This document shows positions 1 to 8,590 of a DNA stretch of 64,000 nt, in pieces. The DNA is taken from assembly GCF_000177215.2 (NCBI RefSeq), contig NZ_CM001368.1, positions 1,178,001-1,242,000 of the forward strand, given 5' to 3'. The stretch comes from Solidesulfovibrio carbinoliphilus subsp. oakridgensis (GTDB lineage: Bacteria > Desulfobacterota > Desulfovibrionia > Desulfovibrionales > Desulfovibrionaceae). The notes beneath the pieces are model-generated. The model worked only from the letters and a program-made list of their open reading frames with translations, was not told the origin of the DNA and did not search any database. A program made the position numbers and the translations under genes. Numbering within the stretch: the stretch's first letter is position 1; each line of letters opens with the position of its first letter.

Positions 1-529
1 TTCCGTAATCAGCCACCGGAGAGCGGCAGGCGGACAGGCCGGGAGGCTGGTTGCCTGTTGGCCTTTTTTACAATTCCCGCCCCTGCCCCTGAAGCAACCT
101 CCGGCACCAGCGTGGGACCCGACTCCCTCTCCCGCACGTCCCTGGCGGCGCGGAGAGGGGCGCATTTCTGACGGAGTCCCAGTTGCCCTCTCCCGCACGT
201 CCCTGGCGGCGCTCGGACCTGTTTTCATATTTTTCCTGCGGCATGGGACCGCTGCGACGCATGCCTGCCAACCGCCCATGCAACGCGGCCGGACCGTTTT
301 CCCTTCGATCCCGCCCTTTCCGCCTGCCGTGAACATCGCCTGCGGCGCGGTGCTCGAAGCCAGTAACCCGGGCCTTGGCCGCCTTCGGACGGATTTTGTC
401 GGGAAAAATTTCCGCCAAAGAGCTTTGGCTTCGGATTTCTTTACAGCAAGAGGCCTGCCATTTCGCCTCAAACCGCTTGCTGTTCCACGTATTCCAAAGA
501 TTCTAGAAAGTTATAAATCAAACAAGCGC
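1..529. other. Gene-free left edge
   Basis: I see no convincing gene here. The possible reading frames are arginine/proline-rich, lack ribosome binding sites and resemble no family I know. The stretch holds a 27-bp direct repeat (listed separately), and from about 490 it becomes AT-richer towards the promoter of the PEP-CTERM gene. Confidence 0.5.
125..212. repeat. 27-bp direct repeat, two copies
   Basis: The segments 125-151 and 186-212 are identical over 27 bases and both contain CCCGCACGTCCCTGGC. Their starts are 61 bp apart. No gene explains the repeat. Confidence 0.7.
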
Positions 530-546
530 TTGGCACGCTCTATGCT
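530..546 (+). promoter_or_regulatory. Candidate sigma-54 promoter of the PEP-CTERM gene
   Basis: TTGGCACGCTCTATGCT matches the sigma-54 consensus YTGGCACG-N4-TTGCW with one mismatch. The invariant GG (532-533) and GC (544-545) are separated by exactly 10 bases. Transcription would start near 557, leaving a leader of about 90 nt before the start codon at 651. From general knowledge, PEP-CTERM genes are often controlled by sigma-54 with an enhancer-binding regulator such as PrsR; no such regulator is in this window. Confidence 0.5.
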
Positions 547-650
547 CACAAGCAGGCAGAAGAAGAAACGCGGGTTGCCACACAGCAACAACACTGTCAG
601 GGGTCGTTAAACACATAGGGTGTTTACAAAACATGAAAGGGGGATTTGTC

Positions 651-1250
651 ATGAAGCGGTTCATCCTGAGTATCTGTCTGGCTTTGTCGATCATAGCCCT
701 GGGCACCATTTCGTCTCACGCCTTCGTCGTTACTGGAGACTACAGCGATACCGTTGATTTCTACAGCAGCGGCACCTACGATGGGCGGACATATCAATTA
801 ATTGGCGACAATCCTGATTTCAGTTACACCCACTCTGTCGACTTCGCCTATCCGGCTGTGGACGTTACCAGCGCATTTTTGACTCTTACCTATAGCCAGG
901 TTGATTCTTCCTGGTGGAATCCGGCCGAGGTTTGGGTTGTCCAGGCCGGAAACTCCAAGACCCAGATCGGTACGCTGGACAGCACCAGTGGATGGAAGGC
1001 CGAAACATTCAATATCCCCTACGCTCTGTACAGCTCCATTGCCGGCAGCACCTGGAATCTCTTGATCACCTTCGACGAAACGACCGGCGGCAGCGACAGC
1101 TTCAAGCTCGACAAGAGCGTGCTGTCCGGCTGCTACACCTACGACCCCTGTGATCCGGGCACCGTGCCTGAGCCCGCCACCATGCTGCTCCTCGGTACCG
1201 GCATGATCGGCCTGCTCGGCTCGCGCAAGCGGTTCATGAAGAAGGCCTAA
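651..1250 (+). CDS. PEP-CTERM sorting domain protein, exported
   Basis: A 199-residue exported protein of unknown biochemical role. It has an N-terminal signal peptide (MKRFILSICLALSIIALG...SHAF) and a C-terminal tripartite sorting signal: VPEP, then a hydrophobic span (ATMLLLGTGMIGLLG), then a basic SRKRFMKK tail. That tail is the substrate signal for an exosortase, which cleaves at the PEP motif and releases or anchors the protein outside the cell. I chose the second ATG (651) because GGGGG at 640-644 is well placed before it; an in-frame ATG at 633 would put that motif inside the gene. The middle is a beta-rich, Ser/Thr/Tyr-rich domain I cannot assign. No exosortase gene is in the window, so it must be elsewhere. 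Confidence 0.88.
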   Translation: MKRFILSICLALSIIALGTISSHAFVVTGDYSDTVDFYSSGTYDGRTYQLIGDNPDFSYTHSVDFAYPAVDVTSAFLTLTYSQVDSSWWNPAEVWVVQAGNSKTQIGTLDSTSGWKAETFNIPYALYSSIAGSTWNLLITFDETTGGSDSFKLDKSVLSGCYTYDPCDPGTVPEPATMLLLGTGMIGLLGSRKRFMKKA

Positions 1251-1263
1251 CCACTTTTCCCAG

Positions 1264-1312
1264 GCAACGACAAGCGGGCGGGGTCAGGACGACCCCGCCC
1301 GCTTGTCGTTGC
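1264..1312 (+). terminator. Long perfect hairpin after the PEP-CTERM gene
   Basis: A perfect 22-bp stem (1264-1285 with 1291-1312) closes a 5-base loop (AGGAC), starting 13 bases after the stop. There is no T-run, so the hairpin may end transcription weakly in both directions or protect a 3' end. Confidence 0.7.
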
Positions 1313-1430
1313 CCTGCGGCAGCCGCACGCCGGCCCGGGCCAAGAGCGGCCTTCCCTCCGCCCCATGCCCGGGTCGGTCCGGTCCGGACAGGACCTCGCT
1401 CCAATCTCCCTCCCCCGGCCAACGCCCTGT

Positions 1431-2666
1431 TCACCCGGCGGTCCCGTTGCCCCCGGCCACCGCCTCGCTCACGAATTCGGCCGGAAAACGGACGTCGAGG
1501 ATCCGGCCCGAACCGCGCAATAACGCATCCAGAAAAGCCGCCGGCTCCATATGGCGGTCGAAGTGGTCCACGGCCCGCCGGCGCAGGCCGTCATAAGCCG
1601 CGGCGTCCATGGCCAAGGCCATTTCCACGGCCCCGGCCAGATCCGCTTCCGAGACATATTCCAGACAGACGGCGCCGGATCGGAGCCGGGGCGAAAAAAG
1701 ATGCCCGTAGCCGAGGATGGGCACCGCGCCAAGGGCCATGGCCTCCACGCCGTTGTGGCACATGGGCATGACCACGCCGGGCAAGGCCAGGAAAAACCGG
1801 CTTCGGGCCAGGACCGGAAACCACTCCTCCCGGCCGAGTCTGGCCGTGGTGGCGTCAAAGACCACGATGGACGTGGCGAGGTCCTCCTCGTCCAGGGCCC
1901 GCAACAAGGCTTCCCTGGTCGTAAAGAGCCGCACGCGCTCCTTGAAGCGGCGCAGGACGCTCCGGATGGCCACGGCCCGTGGAACCATGCCCCGCAGCAG
2001 CCGCGTCGTCCGGGCATACTGGTCCTTGAGGTTACCGGCGAAAAAGACGCCCACCGTCTTCGGCCGGCCGCGCAACTCGGGGATACGGGCCAGTTGGCCG
2101 GCCTGGTAGACATTGGGATGCATGGGATAGGGCAGGATCACGGTACCTTCGGCGCTTTCCGGCATGATATCGATGTCGTAGCTGAGACGAAGGATGCGCG
2201 TGAACCGTTCCTCCAGGTGCCCGGGGACCGGCCGGTCCGTGCACAGCAGCGCGTTTCCAGGATCCCCGCGCTCCACCTCCTTGACGAAATTGATGTTCTT
2301 CGACGAAAAGACATAAAAATAATAGGGATCTCGGTAATAATAGAGTTCTTTCCGTATGCTGCCGACGATCGAGACGAAGTAACCGGCCTGGATGAAAAAC
2401 TGGGCCAGAAGATAGAGATGGCGGTCGCCAAGGGCGGTCGCATCCAGGAAGACCACCGCCCGGCCGGTATTCCTCTTCAAGGCGTTCCGGACAGCCTGGC
2501 GCAGGGAAAACCATCGGGAGGCAACGCCGTCGTGATACGGCAGGTACGTTTTCAAAAATTGCGACACCGGTCCTTCCTTCCACGCTTGGGGCGGTTCGAG
2601 GAAAATTTCCAACCTGCGACGGTTTCGAGCGATGAATTTTCCACCGCCGGAAACCGCCGATTCCAC
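1431..2666 (-). CDS. Exostosin-like (GT47-type) glycosyltransferase
   Basis: A 411-residue soluble protein with no signal peptide. The C-terminal third has the pattern of exostosin/GT47-like glycosyltransferases: RSRFFLALPG (about residue 290), then CHNGVEAMALGAVPILG, the segment expected to bind the nucleotide sugar. The N-terminal half (VVFLDATALGDRHLYLLAQFF, a Rossmann-like strand-helix start) fits a GT-B fold. It probably transfers a sugar to a surface polysaccharide or glycolipid; donor and acceptor cannot be told. The only usable start is GTG at 2666, as there is no other in-frame start codon for a long stretch. It stands alone on the minus strand, converging on the PEP-CTERM gene. Confidence 0.6.
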   Translation of the reverse strand: MESAVSGGGKFIARNRRRLEIFLEPPQAWKEGPVSQFLKTYLPYHDGVASRWFSLRQAVRNALKRNTGRAVVFLDATALGDRHLYLLAQFFIQAGYFVSIVGSIRKELYYYRDPYYFYVFSSKNINFVKEVERGDPGNALLCTDRPVPGHLEERFTRILRLSYDIDIMPESAEGTVILPYPMHPNVYQAGQLARIPELRGRPKTVGVFFAGNLKDQYARTTRLLRGMVPRAVAIRSVLRRFKERVRLFTTREALLRALDEEDLATSIVVFDATTARLGREEWFPVLARSRFFLALPGVVMPMCHNGVEAMALGAVPILGYGHLFSPRLRSGAVCLEYVSEADLAGAVEMALAMDAAAYDGLRRRAVDHFDRHMEPAAFLDALLRGSGRILDVRFPAEFVSEAVAGGNGTAG

Positions 2667-2736
2667 CTCATACGCTTATAGGCCGGTCCGCTCCTTGCGG
2701 CAACAGCACCCTTGCCAAAAAGAACTGCAAGCCGCC

Positions 2737-2962
2737 TGCCGCACGGAAGACGAAATGGGAAGGAGCGCGACCAGTCATCAGGAGACCCTGCCCCAGGTCC
2801 GTACCAGCAAAACGGACCAGCCGTTCGTATCCGTTGCCCAAAAAGATGGATTGCGCGGCGAAAATCGCCCAAACGGGCGCCCCCTCCCGGCGAAAAAAAC
2901 AAAAAGGCCGGAAGGTTCTCCCGGCCTTTTCCAGATCAATGGCGCCAAAGGAGGGCTCGGCA
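2737..2962. repeat. Left copy (R1) of a ~225-bp direct repeat
   Basis: This copy aligns with 19162-19387 in the same orientation at roughly 80-85% identity by eye. Shared landmarks in order: CACGGAAGACGA, GGAGCGCGACCAG, CCTGCCCCAGGTCCGTACCAGCA, GATGGATTGCGCGG, a hairpin (AAAAAGGCCGG...CCGGCCTTTT) and ATCAATGG followed by a degraded tRNA-3'-end-like sequence. The two copies bracket the secretion block. Confidence 0.75.
2901..2930. terminator. Hairpin inside repeat R1
   Basis: AAAAGGCCGG pairs with CCGGCCTTTT across an 8-base loop, with A/T runs on both sides. It resembles a bidirectional Rho-independent terminator. The equivalent hairpin in R2 sits where the terminator of a tRNA gene would be. 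Confidence 0.6.
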
Positions 2963-3234
2963 CCCTTGGAACCAAGACCAGAAGTAACAACCTGATATCA
3001 TTTGGTTTCAAAAAAGTCATAGAAAGTTCAGCCTGTTTTTGACCCATCCGTTTGCCCCCCTCTTCCACAAGCCCAAAAGATCGGTCATCACGCCGGCTCG
3101 AGTCCCTGTCGTCGCTGTACAGGGAACTGCTGACCGGACATCCAGTCTCGGCAAGGCCAGACGGCAGCGCCGTTCCCGTTGGCCGTATCGCGTCTTCGTG
3201 GCCATCCTGGCCTTCTTGTCCATGTCCGTCGCCA

Positions 3235-3445
3235 CACAGCAAGTGACTGCCCTATAGGGCTCCCAGCGCCGGTTTCGAGTTCCCGCAAGGCGACGCACTC
3301 CCATTTCACCGACCGCCCCAGGCGCTCGATAAAGACGTTCCCCATCCACCGGCCTTTGCCTGCCCTCCATGGGGATGGATATACCGGCATCCTTGAGAAC
3401 CGGGATAACGTCCTGGCAGGTGAAACTGCGATCCCGAGTCCGGGC
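3235..3445 (-). pseudogene. IS3-family transposase (orfB) relic
   Basis: Read on the minus strand in shifting frames, this gives DSGSQFTCQDVIPVLKDAGI, then GRWMGNVFIERLGRSVKWEC, then LRELETGAG. These are the final DDE-domain blocks of IS3-family OrfB transposases (typical form: D-x-GSQFT, then KGRWMDNVFIERLWRSLKYE). At least two frameshifts separate the blocks, and the rest of the transposase and the terminal repeats are not recognisable. It is a dead remnant at the left side of the secretion block. Confidence 0.75.
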
Positions 3446-3788
3446 TGAAGATTCCCGGCACTCCTAGCCATTCATGGCTTCTTAGGCGATGCACGCCCTT
3501 ACCGGAAATATGATAACTTTTTCTCTTGACGCGACTTGCAATCACGGGAATCCTGTTATGAAAATCCTTTTATGCAGCAAGGTGTTCGGCATTCCCCCAC
3601 AGGGCTGCACATTGGAACCCGCCATGGGGTGGCCTACTCGCCTGGGAAGACATCCGTCTTTTTGTCGGCACAGACTGGACGCGGCGAGCTTGAAAACTGG
3701 CAAAGGAGGGTATTTTCTATCGAAGATGGAGAGTGGCTCCCTACATGAAGCGGTATTTTCCATTCATCTCCAAAGCAGCGAGGGGCCC

Positions 3789-5255
3789 ATGCGACGCGTA
3801 CTGGCTCAACTCACGATGCTCACGGGAATATTTCTCTTGTTGAGTGCCACTGCACAAGCCGAGACGAAATGTATGGATAATTATTCTCAACGGCTGACCT
3901 TCATTAACAATTTTCCTGAGGACGCGTACATCATTCTGACGCCTCCAAGTGATTCCACGAATACAGAGTTGTGGGGAAGCGTTGGGGGCGGGTTCAAGGA
4001 TTTAGGCACTAAAGATAATCAATCCATGACGATTATAGGAAAATACGACGCGAATGGAGTAACAAATAAAGTTGAATTATGCATACCTGACAAGGGAATC
4101 TTTAGCGGAAAATTCAAATTCTATCTTGGTTGCAAGCCTCAAACAGACAAGGACAAGCCAGAATATCCCCAAGATTGTAAAATCGGTGTTCCACCTGGTC
4201 ACAATCCTTTTGGCATTGATTCCATTTTTGAATTCACAGGTGGCTGTGACACAGGCCATGTGACAGCAGGCAACTGCACGCTGAATCCTTCCAACAATCA
4301 TGAGGACAGGAATGAAGCCGACTACCTGGATTTGAGCAATCTCGACGGCTATACCATTCCCCTCAAGCTGGAAACGACCAGCTCGGACGATCATGCTTGC
4401 AATCTGAAGTCCTTGATCGCCATCACGGACCTGTATTCCTGTCCGAATGAAGACAGCACCTCCATCTACAACGACAAATATCAAAACAAGCAGCTTGATG
4501 CCGGTATCTCACTTGTCTATTATAGCGACAAGGCCAAGAATCTGCGTCTGGCCTGCATGTCTCCGGAACGCTGGATCGAGCCTCCCGGCGGCCAGGATCC
4601 CGTGAACACGGATCCGATCGTGATCTCCGCCGGCATCACCAAGACGCAACCCAACCTCGCCGACTGGTACGCCTGCAACGTCAAGCCTTATGACGGGGCC
4701 GATGCCGATCCCGACCAGTGCCTGACCCCCGGTTGCGGCGGGCCGCAATGCGCCGTCGGCCCGGCGGGCACGCCTGGCGTTTACGATGCGGACAGTATCG
4801 CCAAGGGCAAAGGCAGGCCCTATACGAACTTTGTCAAGATGCTCAAGGCGACGGGAAACCAAGCCTATGCCTGGCAGTTCAACGACGACGCTTCGACCAT
4901 GCTTTGCCAAAAATTCGGCGCCAAGTATCTGGTCACCCTGGGGCCGGGAGAACAAGGGCAAACGCCGTATAAGCCGCAAAAATGGGCCTATGCGCATGGC
5001 GCCTGCAACGTGAGCAGCACCGGCGACTCAGACAGCCTGATCGAGTGCCAGAAAAAGCACATGCAGTTCTATTGCGGGACGGAGGATGTGGAAAAGAAAA
5101 AGCCGGGAGGTGGTTCTGTGAAGACCACCTTGCGCTATTGCAAACCGGTTGCCCAGCCACCCCAAGGCGACCAGAACCTCTGGGACGCTGCCGTTTCCTT
5201 TGACGACTGCAACAAGACCTGCCAATCGACGGGCACGGTTACCAAGGGCTTGTAA
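3789..5255 (+). CDS. Secreted thaumatin-like protein
   Basis: A 488-residue exported protein with a signal peptide (MRRVLAQLTMLTGIFLLLSA TAQA|ET) and many cysteines. Features in order point to the thaumatin/GH64-like beta-sandwich superfamily: RLTFINN near the mature N-terminus, a DLSNLDGYTIPLKLE segment, Cys-rich ADPDQCLTPGCGGPQC, and near the C-terminus QAYAWQFNDDASTMLC, resembling the thaumatin pattern Y-x-Y-A-x-D-D-x-x-S-T-x-x-C. Members bind or cleave beta-1,3-glucans or have antifungal activity; the activity here is unknown. The start at 3789 fits the signal peptide and AGCGAGGGG just upstream. It lies directly before the type II secretion operon on the same strand, which makes it a good candidate cargo (inference). 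Its codon use in the first half is AT-richer than its neighbours. Confidence 0.7.
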   Translation: MRRVLAQLTMLTGIFLLLSATAQAETKCMDNYSQRLTFINNFPEDAYIILTPPSDSTNTELWGSVGGGFKDLGTKDNQSMTIIGKYDANGVTNKVELCIPDKGIFSGKFKFYLGCKPQTDKDKPEYPQDCKIGVPPGHNPFGIDSIFEFTGGCDTGHVTAGNCTLNPSNNHEDRNEADYLDLSNLDGYTIPLKLETTSSDDHACNLKSLIAITDLYSCPNEDSTSIYNDKYQNKQLDAGISLVYYSDKAKNLRLACMSPERWIEPPGGQDPVNTDPIVISAGITKTQPNLADWYACNVKPYDGADADPDQCLTPGCGGPQCAVGPAGTPGVYDADSIAKGKGRPYTNFVKMLKATGNQAYAWQFNDDASTMLCQKFGAKYLVTLGPGEQGQTPYKPQKWAYAHGACNVSSTGDSDSLIECQKKHMQFYCGTEDVEKKKPGGGSVKTTLRYCKPVAQPPQGDQNLWDAAVSFDDCNKTCQSTGTVTKGL

Positions 5256-5390
5256 CGCCATAGACGGGGCGTAGCGGAACTGGGTCCGCCGCCCGCTAAC
5301 TCCGATCCGGCGGGGGAGGGGCTTCTTCCGCCGGGCCGGGATGGCGAACTTGGCCTATCCGGCCCGGCTCACCAGGAAGAAGGCAACCAT

Positions 5391-6962
5391 ATGGACCGGC
5401 AAACCCTGCTCCCGTTCGCCTCGCCCCAGGCGGCCCTGGCCCTGTGGCGCCGGCTCGGCCGCGCGGACGATTCCGAGGACGACCTGCTGGCCCGGGCCGC
5501 GGATCGGCTGGGCCTGGAGCCCGTGACCGTGGACGCGGCCACGCCGGTGGATGTGGAACTCCTCAACCGCCTGCCCGCCCACTTTGCCAAGACACACCTG
5601 CTTCTGCCCCTGGCCGCCCTCCCCGATGGCCGTGTCCGGGTGGCCGTGGCCACGCCGTTTCTGGGCACCGTGGCCGGGGAACTGTCCCACCAACTGGGAA
5701 CGCCGGTGTCGCTGTGCCTGGCCAACGCCGTCAAGATCGACGAGGTCCTGGAAGCCGCCTACGGCGAGGGGGGCATGGCCCGGGCCGTCAAGGATCTGGA
5801 GGACGCGGATTTCGAGGAGCTGGAAAACATTGAGGACCTCAAGGACATGGCGCAAGCCGCCCCGGTCATCAAGCTCGTCAACAACCTGTTCATGGAGGCC
5901 ATCGTCCAGAAGGCCTCGGACATCCATCTTTCGCCCTACGAGGACGGCCTGGAAATGCGCTACCGAGTGGACGGCATCCTGCACGTGGTCAAGCAGGTGC
6001 CGCGCAAGTTCCAGGCCGCCATCATCTCGCGCCTGAAAATCATCGCCAACCTGGACATCGCCGAGCGCCGCATCCCCCAGGACGGTCGCATTCGGCTCAA
6101 GGTCGAGGGTCACGACTACGACATCCGAGTGGCCGTGACCCCCACCGTGTTCGGCGAGGGCGCGGTCATGCGCATCCTGGACAAGGCGTCCATCCAGGTC
6201 GCCTTAGCCGACTCCGGTTTCGCCCCGACCATGCTGGCCCAATGGCTGGAGCTCATCAAGCGCCCCAACGGCGTCATCCTGGTGACCGGCCCCACAGGCT
6301 CGGGCAAGACCACCACCCTGTACTCCTCGCTCAACCACATCAAATCCCCGGAAATAAAGTTCATCACCGTCGAGGACCCGGTGGAGTACCAGTTGCGCGG
6401 CGTGGACCAGATCCAGGTCAACGCCAAGGTGGGCATGACCTTCGCCTCGGCCCTGCGCAGCATCCTGCGCCAGGACCCGGACGTGCTCATGATCGGCGAA
6501 ATCCGTGACTTCGAGACGGCCGAAATTGCGGTACAGTCCGCCCTGACCGGCCATCTCGTCTTCTCCACCCTGCATACGTCCGACGCGGCCACGGCCATTA
6601 CCCGGCTCATCGAGATGGGCATGGAGCCCTATCTCGTGGCCTCCACCCTGGTGGCCTCCCTGGCCCAGCGCCTGGTGCGCAAGCTGTGTCAGGCCTGCCG
6701 GCGCCGGGCCCCGGACGGCACCTGGTCCGCGCCTGGGTGCGAGCTCTGCGGCGGTTCGGGCTACAAGGGACGGCTGGGCATTTTCGAGCTGCTGCGCATG
6801 ACCGATCCCATGCGGCGTCTCGTCCTGGAGAAATCCGACGCCTCGGTACTGGGAGAGCTGGCCCGCCAGGAAGGGCTGCGCAGCCTCTACGAGGACGGCA
6901 TGGCCAAGGCGGCCCAGGGACTGACCACCGCCGAGGAAGTGGCCCGGGTGGCCTCGGCCTGA
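5391..6962 (+). CDS. gspE: Type II secretion ATPase GspE
   Basis: A 523-residue cytoplasmic ATPase that powers the type II secretion pseudopilus. The N-terminal region (about 1-110) is MshEN-like and would dock on GspL. The catalytic part has SDIHLSPYEDGLEMRYRVDG (about 180), Walker A GPTGSGKTTT (about 300), the Asp box, Walker B VLMIGEIRD, and the His box GHLVFSTLHT. A zinc motif with two CxxC pairs (CQAC...CELC, about 433-455) is typical of true GspE. It heads the operon at 5391-18330, with gspF following after 34 nt. Length and motifs are normal and complete. Confidence 0.95.
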   Translation: MDRQTLLPFASPQAALALWRRLGRADDSEDDLLARAADRLGLEPVTVDAATPVDVELLNRLPAHFAKTHLLLPLAALPDGRVRVAVATPFLGTVAGELSHQLGTPVSLCLANAVKIDEVLEAAYGEGGMARAVKDLEDADFEELENIEDLKDMAQAAPVIKLVNNLFMEAIVQKASDIHLSPYEDGLEMRYRVDGILHVVKQVPRKFQAAIISRLKIIANLDIAERRIPQDGRIRLKVEGHDYDIRVAVTPTVFGEGAVMRILDKASIQVALADSGFAPTMLAQWLELIKRPNGVILVTGPTGSGKTTTLYSSLNHIKSPEIKFITVEDPVEYQLRGVDQIQVNAKVGMTFASALRSILRQDPDVLMIGEIRDFETAEIAVQSALTGHLVFSTLHTSDAATAITRLIEMGMEPYLVASTLVASLAQRLVRKLCQACRRRAPDGTWSAPGCELCGGSGYKGRLGIFELLRMTDPMRRLVLEKSDASVLGELARQEGLRSLYEDGMAKAAQGLTTAEEVARVASA

Positions 6963-6996
6963 CCGGGCCGCCCTGACGACACGGAGGAATCACGAT

Positions 6997-8214
6997 TTGG
7001 CGCTGTTCGGTTACACGGCCCTCAAGGGCGACCTGCGGGTGGCGGGCGAGATCGAGGCTGCCAGCCAAGGCGAAGCCACCCTGGCCCTGCGTCGCAAGGG
7101 GCTGTCCCCGCTGTCCGTGGAGGCGCGCACGGGAGCGGCGGGTGTGGCCGGTCCGGGCCCGGGACTTTTTCCCAGCCGAGGGATCGGTACCAAGGACGTG
7201 ACCAAGTTGACTCGCCAACTGGCCTCGCTGCTGGGATCCGGCCTGACCCTGTCCCGGAGCCTGGCCCTGCTGGCCCGGCAATCCGAGGCCAAACGCGCCC
7301 GGGGGGTCATCGACGCCCTGGGCGAAAAGCTCCGTTCCGGCGCCACGTTTTCCGAAGCCCTGGCCGCCTTTCCCCGGGAGTTCGACGCCCTGTACGTGGC
7401 CATGATCCGGGCCGGCGAGGCCGGGGGCCGCATGGAGGAGGCCGCGGAACGCCTGGCCGGCATCCGGGAGGCCTCCGAGGAGATTGCCGCCAAGTTCAAG
7501 AGCGCGCTCATTTATCCCGCCTTCATGTTCCTGGCCATGTCCGGAGCCGTCATCGTGCTGGTGACCTTCGTGGTGCCCCGTTTCGGCCAGCTCTTCGCCG
7601 ACATGGGCCAGGCCATGCCCCTGCCCACCCGGATGCTGCTTGACGCGGTGGCCGTGTTCCAAGCCTACTGGTGGCTGCTCCCGGCAGTTTTGATCCCTGG
7701 CTGGCTGGGCCTGCGCCATTACGCTGCCTCGTCGGAGGGACGCTACGCCCTGGACGCGGCCGTTCTGAAAATCCCCTTGGCCGGTCGGCTCGTCCACGAA
7801 CTCTCCCTGTCCCGGTCCTGCCGCACCCTGGGCGGCATGCTCCAGTCCGGGGTCCCGCTTTTAACGGCCCTGTCCTCGGCTGCGGCCGTGGCCGGCAACA
7901 CCGTGGTCGCCCGCTGTCTGTCCGGCTCCATCAAAAACGTCCAGGAAGGGAAAAAACTCGGCGATTCTATCCGGACCATCGGCGGATTCACCCCCTATGC
8001 CGAGGAAATGGCGGCTGTTGGCGAGGAGGCGGGTTCCCTTGACCGCATGATGTTGCGGGTGGCCGACACCTACGACCGCGACACGGAAACCCTGCTCAAG
8101 GGCCTGACCTCCCTGATCGAACCCCTCATGATTCTGGTCATGGGCGGCGTGGTGGCCTTCATCGTGTTGGCCATGCTCCTGCCCATTTTCCAGATGAACC
8201 TGATGGCCGGATAG
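6997..8214 (+). CDS. gspF: Type II secretion inner-membrane platform protein GspF
   Basis: A 405-residue polytopic membrane protein at the centre of the assembly platform, contacting GspE and GspL. It has two repeated cytoplasmic GspF domains (about 60-185 and 265-385), each with the LTRQLASLLGSGLTL- or LSRSCRTLGGMLQSGVPLL-type helix, and three membrane helices (about 165-190, 215-235 and 372-395, the last reading LMILVMGGVVAFIVLAML). The start is TTG at 6997, placed seven to ten bases after GGAGGA; no ATG fits. It is of normal length for the family. Confidence 0.94.
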   Translation: MALFGYTALKGDLRVAGEIEAASQGEATLALRRKGLSPLSVEARTGAAGVAGPGPGLFPSRGIGTKDVTKLTRQLASLLGSGLTLSRSLALLARQSEAKRARGVIDALGEKLRSGATFSEALAAFPREFDALYVAMIRAGEAGGRMEEAAERLAGIREASEEIAAKFKSALIYPAFMFLAMSGAVIVLVTFVVPRFGQLFADMGQAMPLPTRMLLDAVAVFQAYWWLLPAVLIPGWLGLRHYAASSEGRYALDAAVLKIPLAGRLVHELSLSRSCRTLGGMLQSGVPLLTALSSAAAVAGNTVVARCLSGSIKNVQEGKKLGDSIRTIGGFTPYAEEMAAVGEEAGSLDRMMLRVADTYDRDTETLLKGLTSLIEPLMILVMGGVVAFIVLAMLLPIFQMNLMAG

Positions 8215-8233
8215 ACTTGCAAAGGAGCGTCCC

Positions 8234-8590
8234 ATGCGGAATGTTCTTTCTTGGCGGTCCGTAACCGTGCTGTTGGCCGCCGTGGCCACGGGTCTGGTCT
8301 GGCTGGCCCTGCCGTTGCGGGCGGCCGAGAACCAGGATCTGGACCACCTGGCCGGGGCTATCGCCAGCCTGAATGCAACGGTCAGCAAGGGGCTTGCCGA
8401 GGTCTGCACCCAACTCAGCCAACTCAATCATCCCCAGTGGGAATACACAATCGCCAAGGTCAACCTCCTGGACACCAAAAGCGGCCGGTCCCAGACCGAG
8501 CCTGATTTTTCCGCCCTGGGTCGGGATGGATGGGAACTGGTGTATTACGATCAGACCATCGGCTATTTTTTTAAGCGGCGGGCCAAGTGA
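8234..8590 (+). CDS. Small exported DUF4177-like protein in the secretion operon
   Basis: A 118-residue protein with an N-terminal hydrophobic signal (about 8-30, ending LPLRAAE), a short helix with Leu/Ile heptads (about 35-60) and a C-terminal module WEYTIAKV...LGRDGWELVYY...GYFFKRR. That module has the signature of DUF4177-type domains (W-E-Y ... N-x-x-G-x-x-G-W-E-L-V), whose function is unknown. It sits between gspF and gspH, 19 nt after the former and overlapping the latter by 4 nt (GTGA), so it is surely co-translated with the secretion system. It may be a periplasmic accessory part; this is inference. Confidence 0.75.
   Translation: MRNVLSWRSVTVLLAAVATGLVWLALPLRAAENQDLDHLAGAIASLNATVSKGLAEVCTQLSQLNHPQWEYTIAKVNLLDTKSGRSQTEPDFSALGRDGWELVYYDQTIGYFFKRRAK

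Larger units (their letters stand above)
2667..3788. other. Non-coding junction with repeat and IS relic
   Basis: This 1.1-kb stretch has no intact gene. It contains direct repeat R1 (2737-2962), including a hairpin, and an IS3-family transposase relic (3235-3445). The rest, about 3446-3788, is the upstream region of the thaumatin-like gene. That gene's frame is open back to 3489, but the earlier codons do not look like protein and a signal peptide starts at 3789. Confidence 0.6.

Noticed and set aside
278-610. Open frame of 110 residues at the left edge
   Set aside because: No ribosome site, Arg/Pro-rich composition, and it runs through the sigma-54 promoter region.
5256-5390. Terminator between the thaumatin-like gene and gspE
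   Set aside because: There is only a loose CCGGCGGG...CCGCCGG pairing without a T-run, so I do not claim that the two are separately transcribed.
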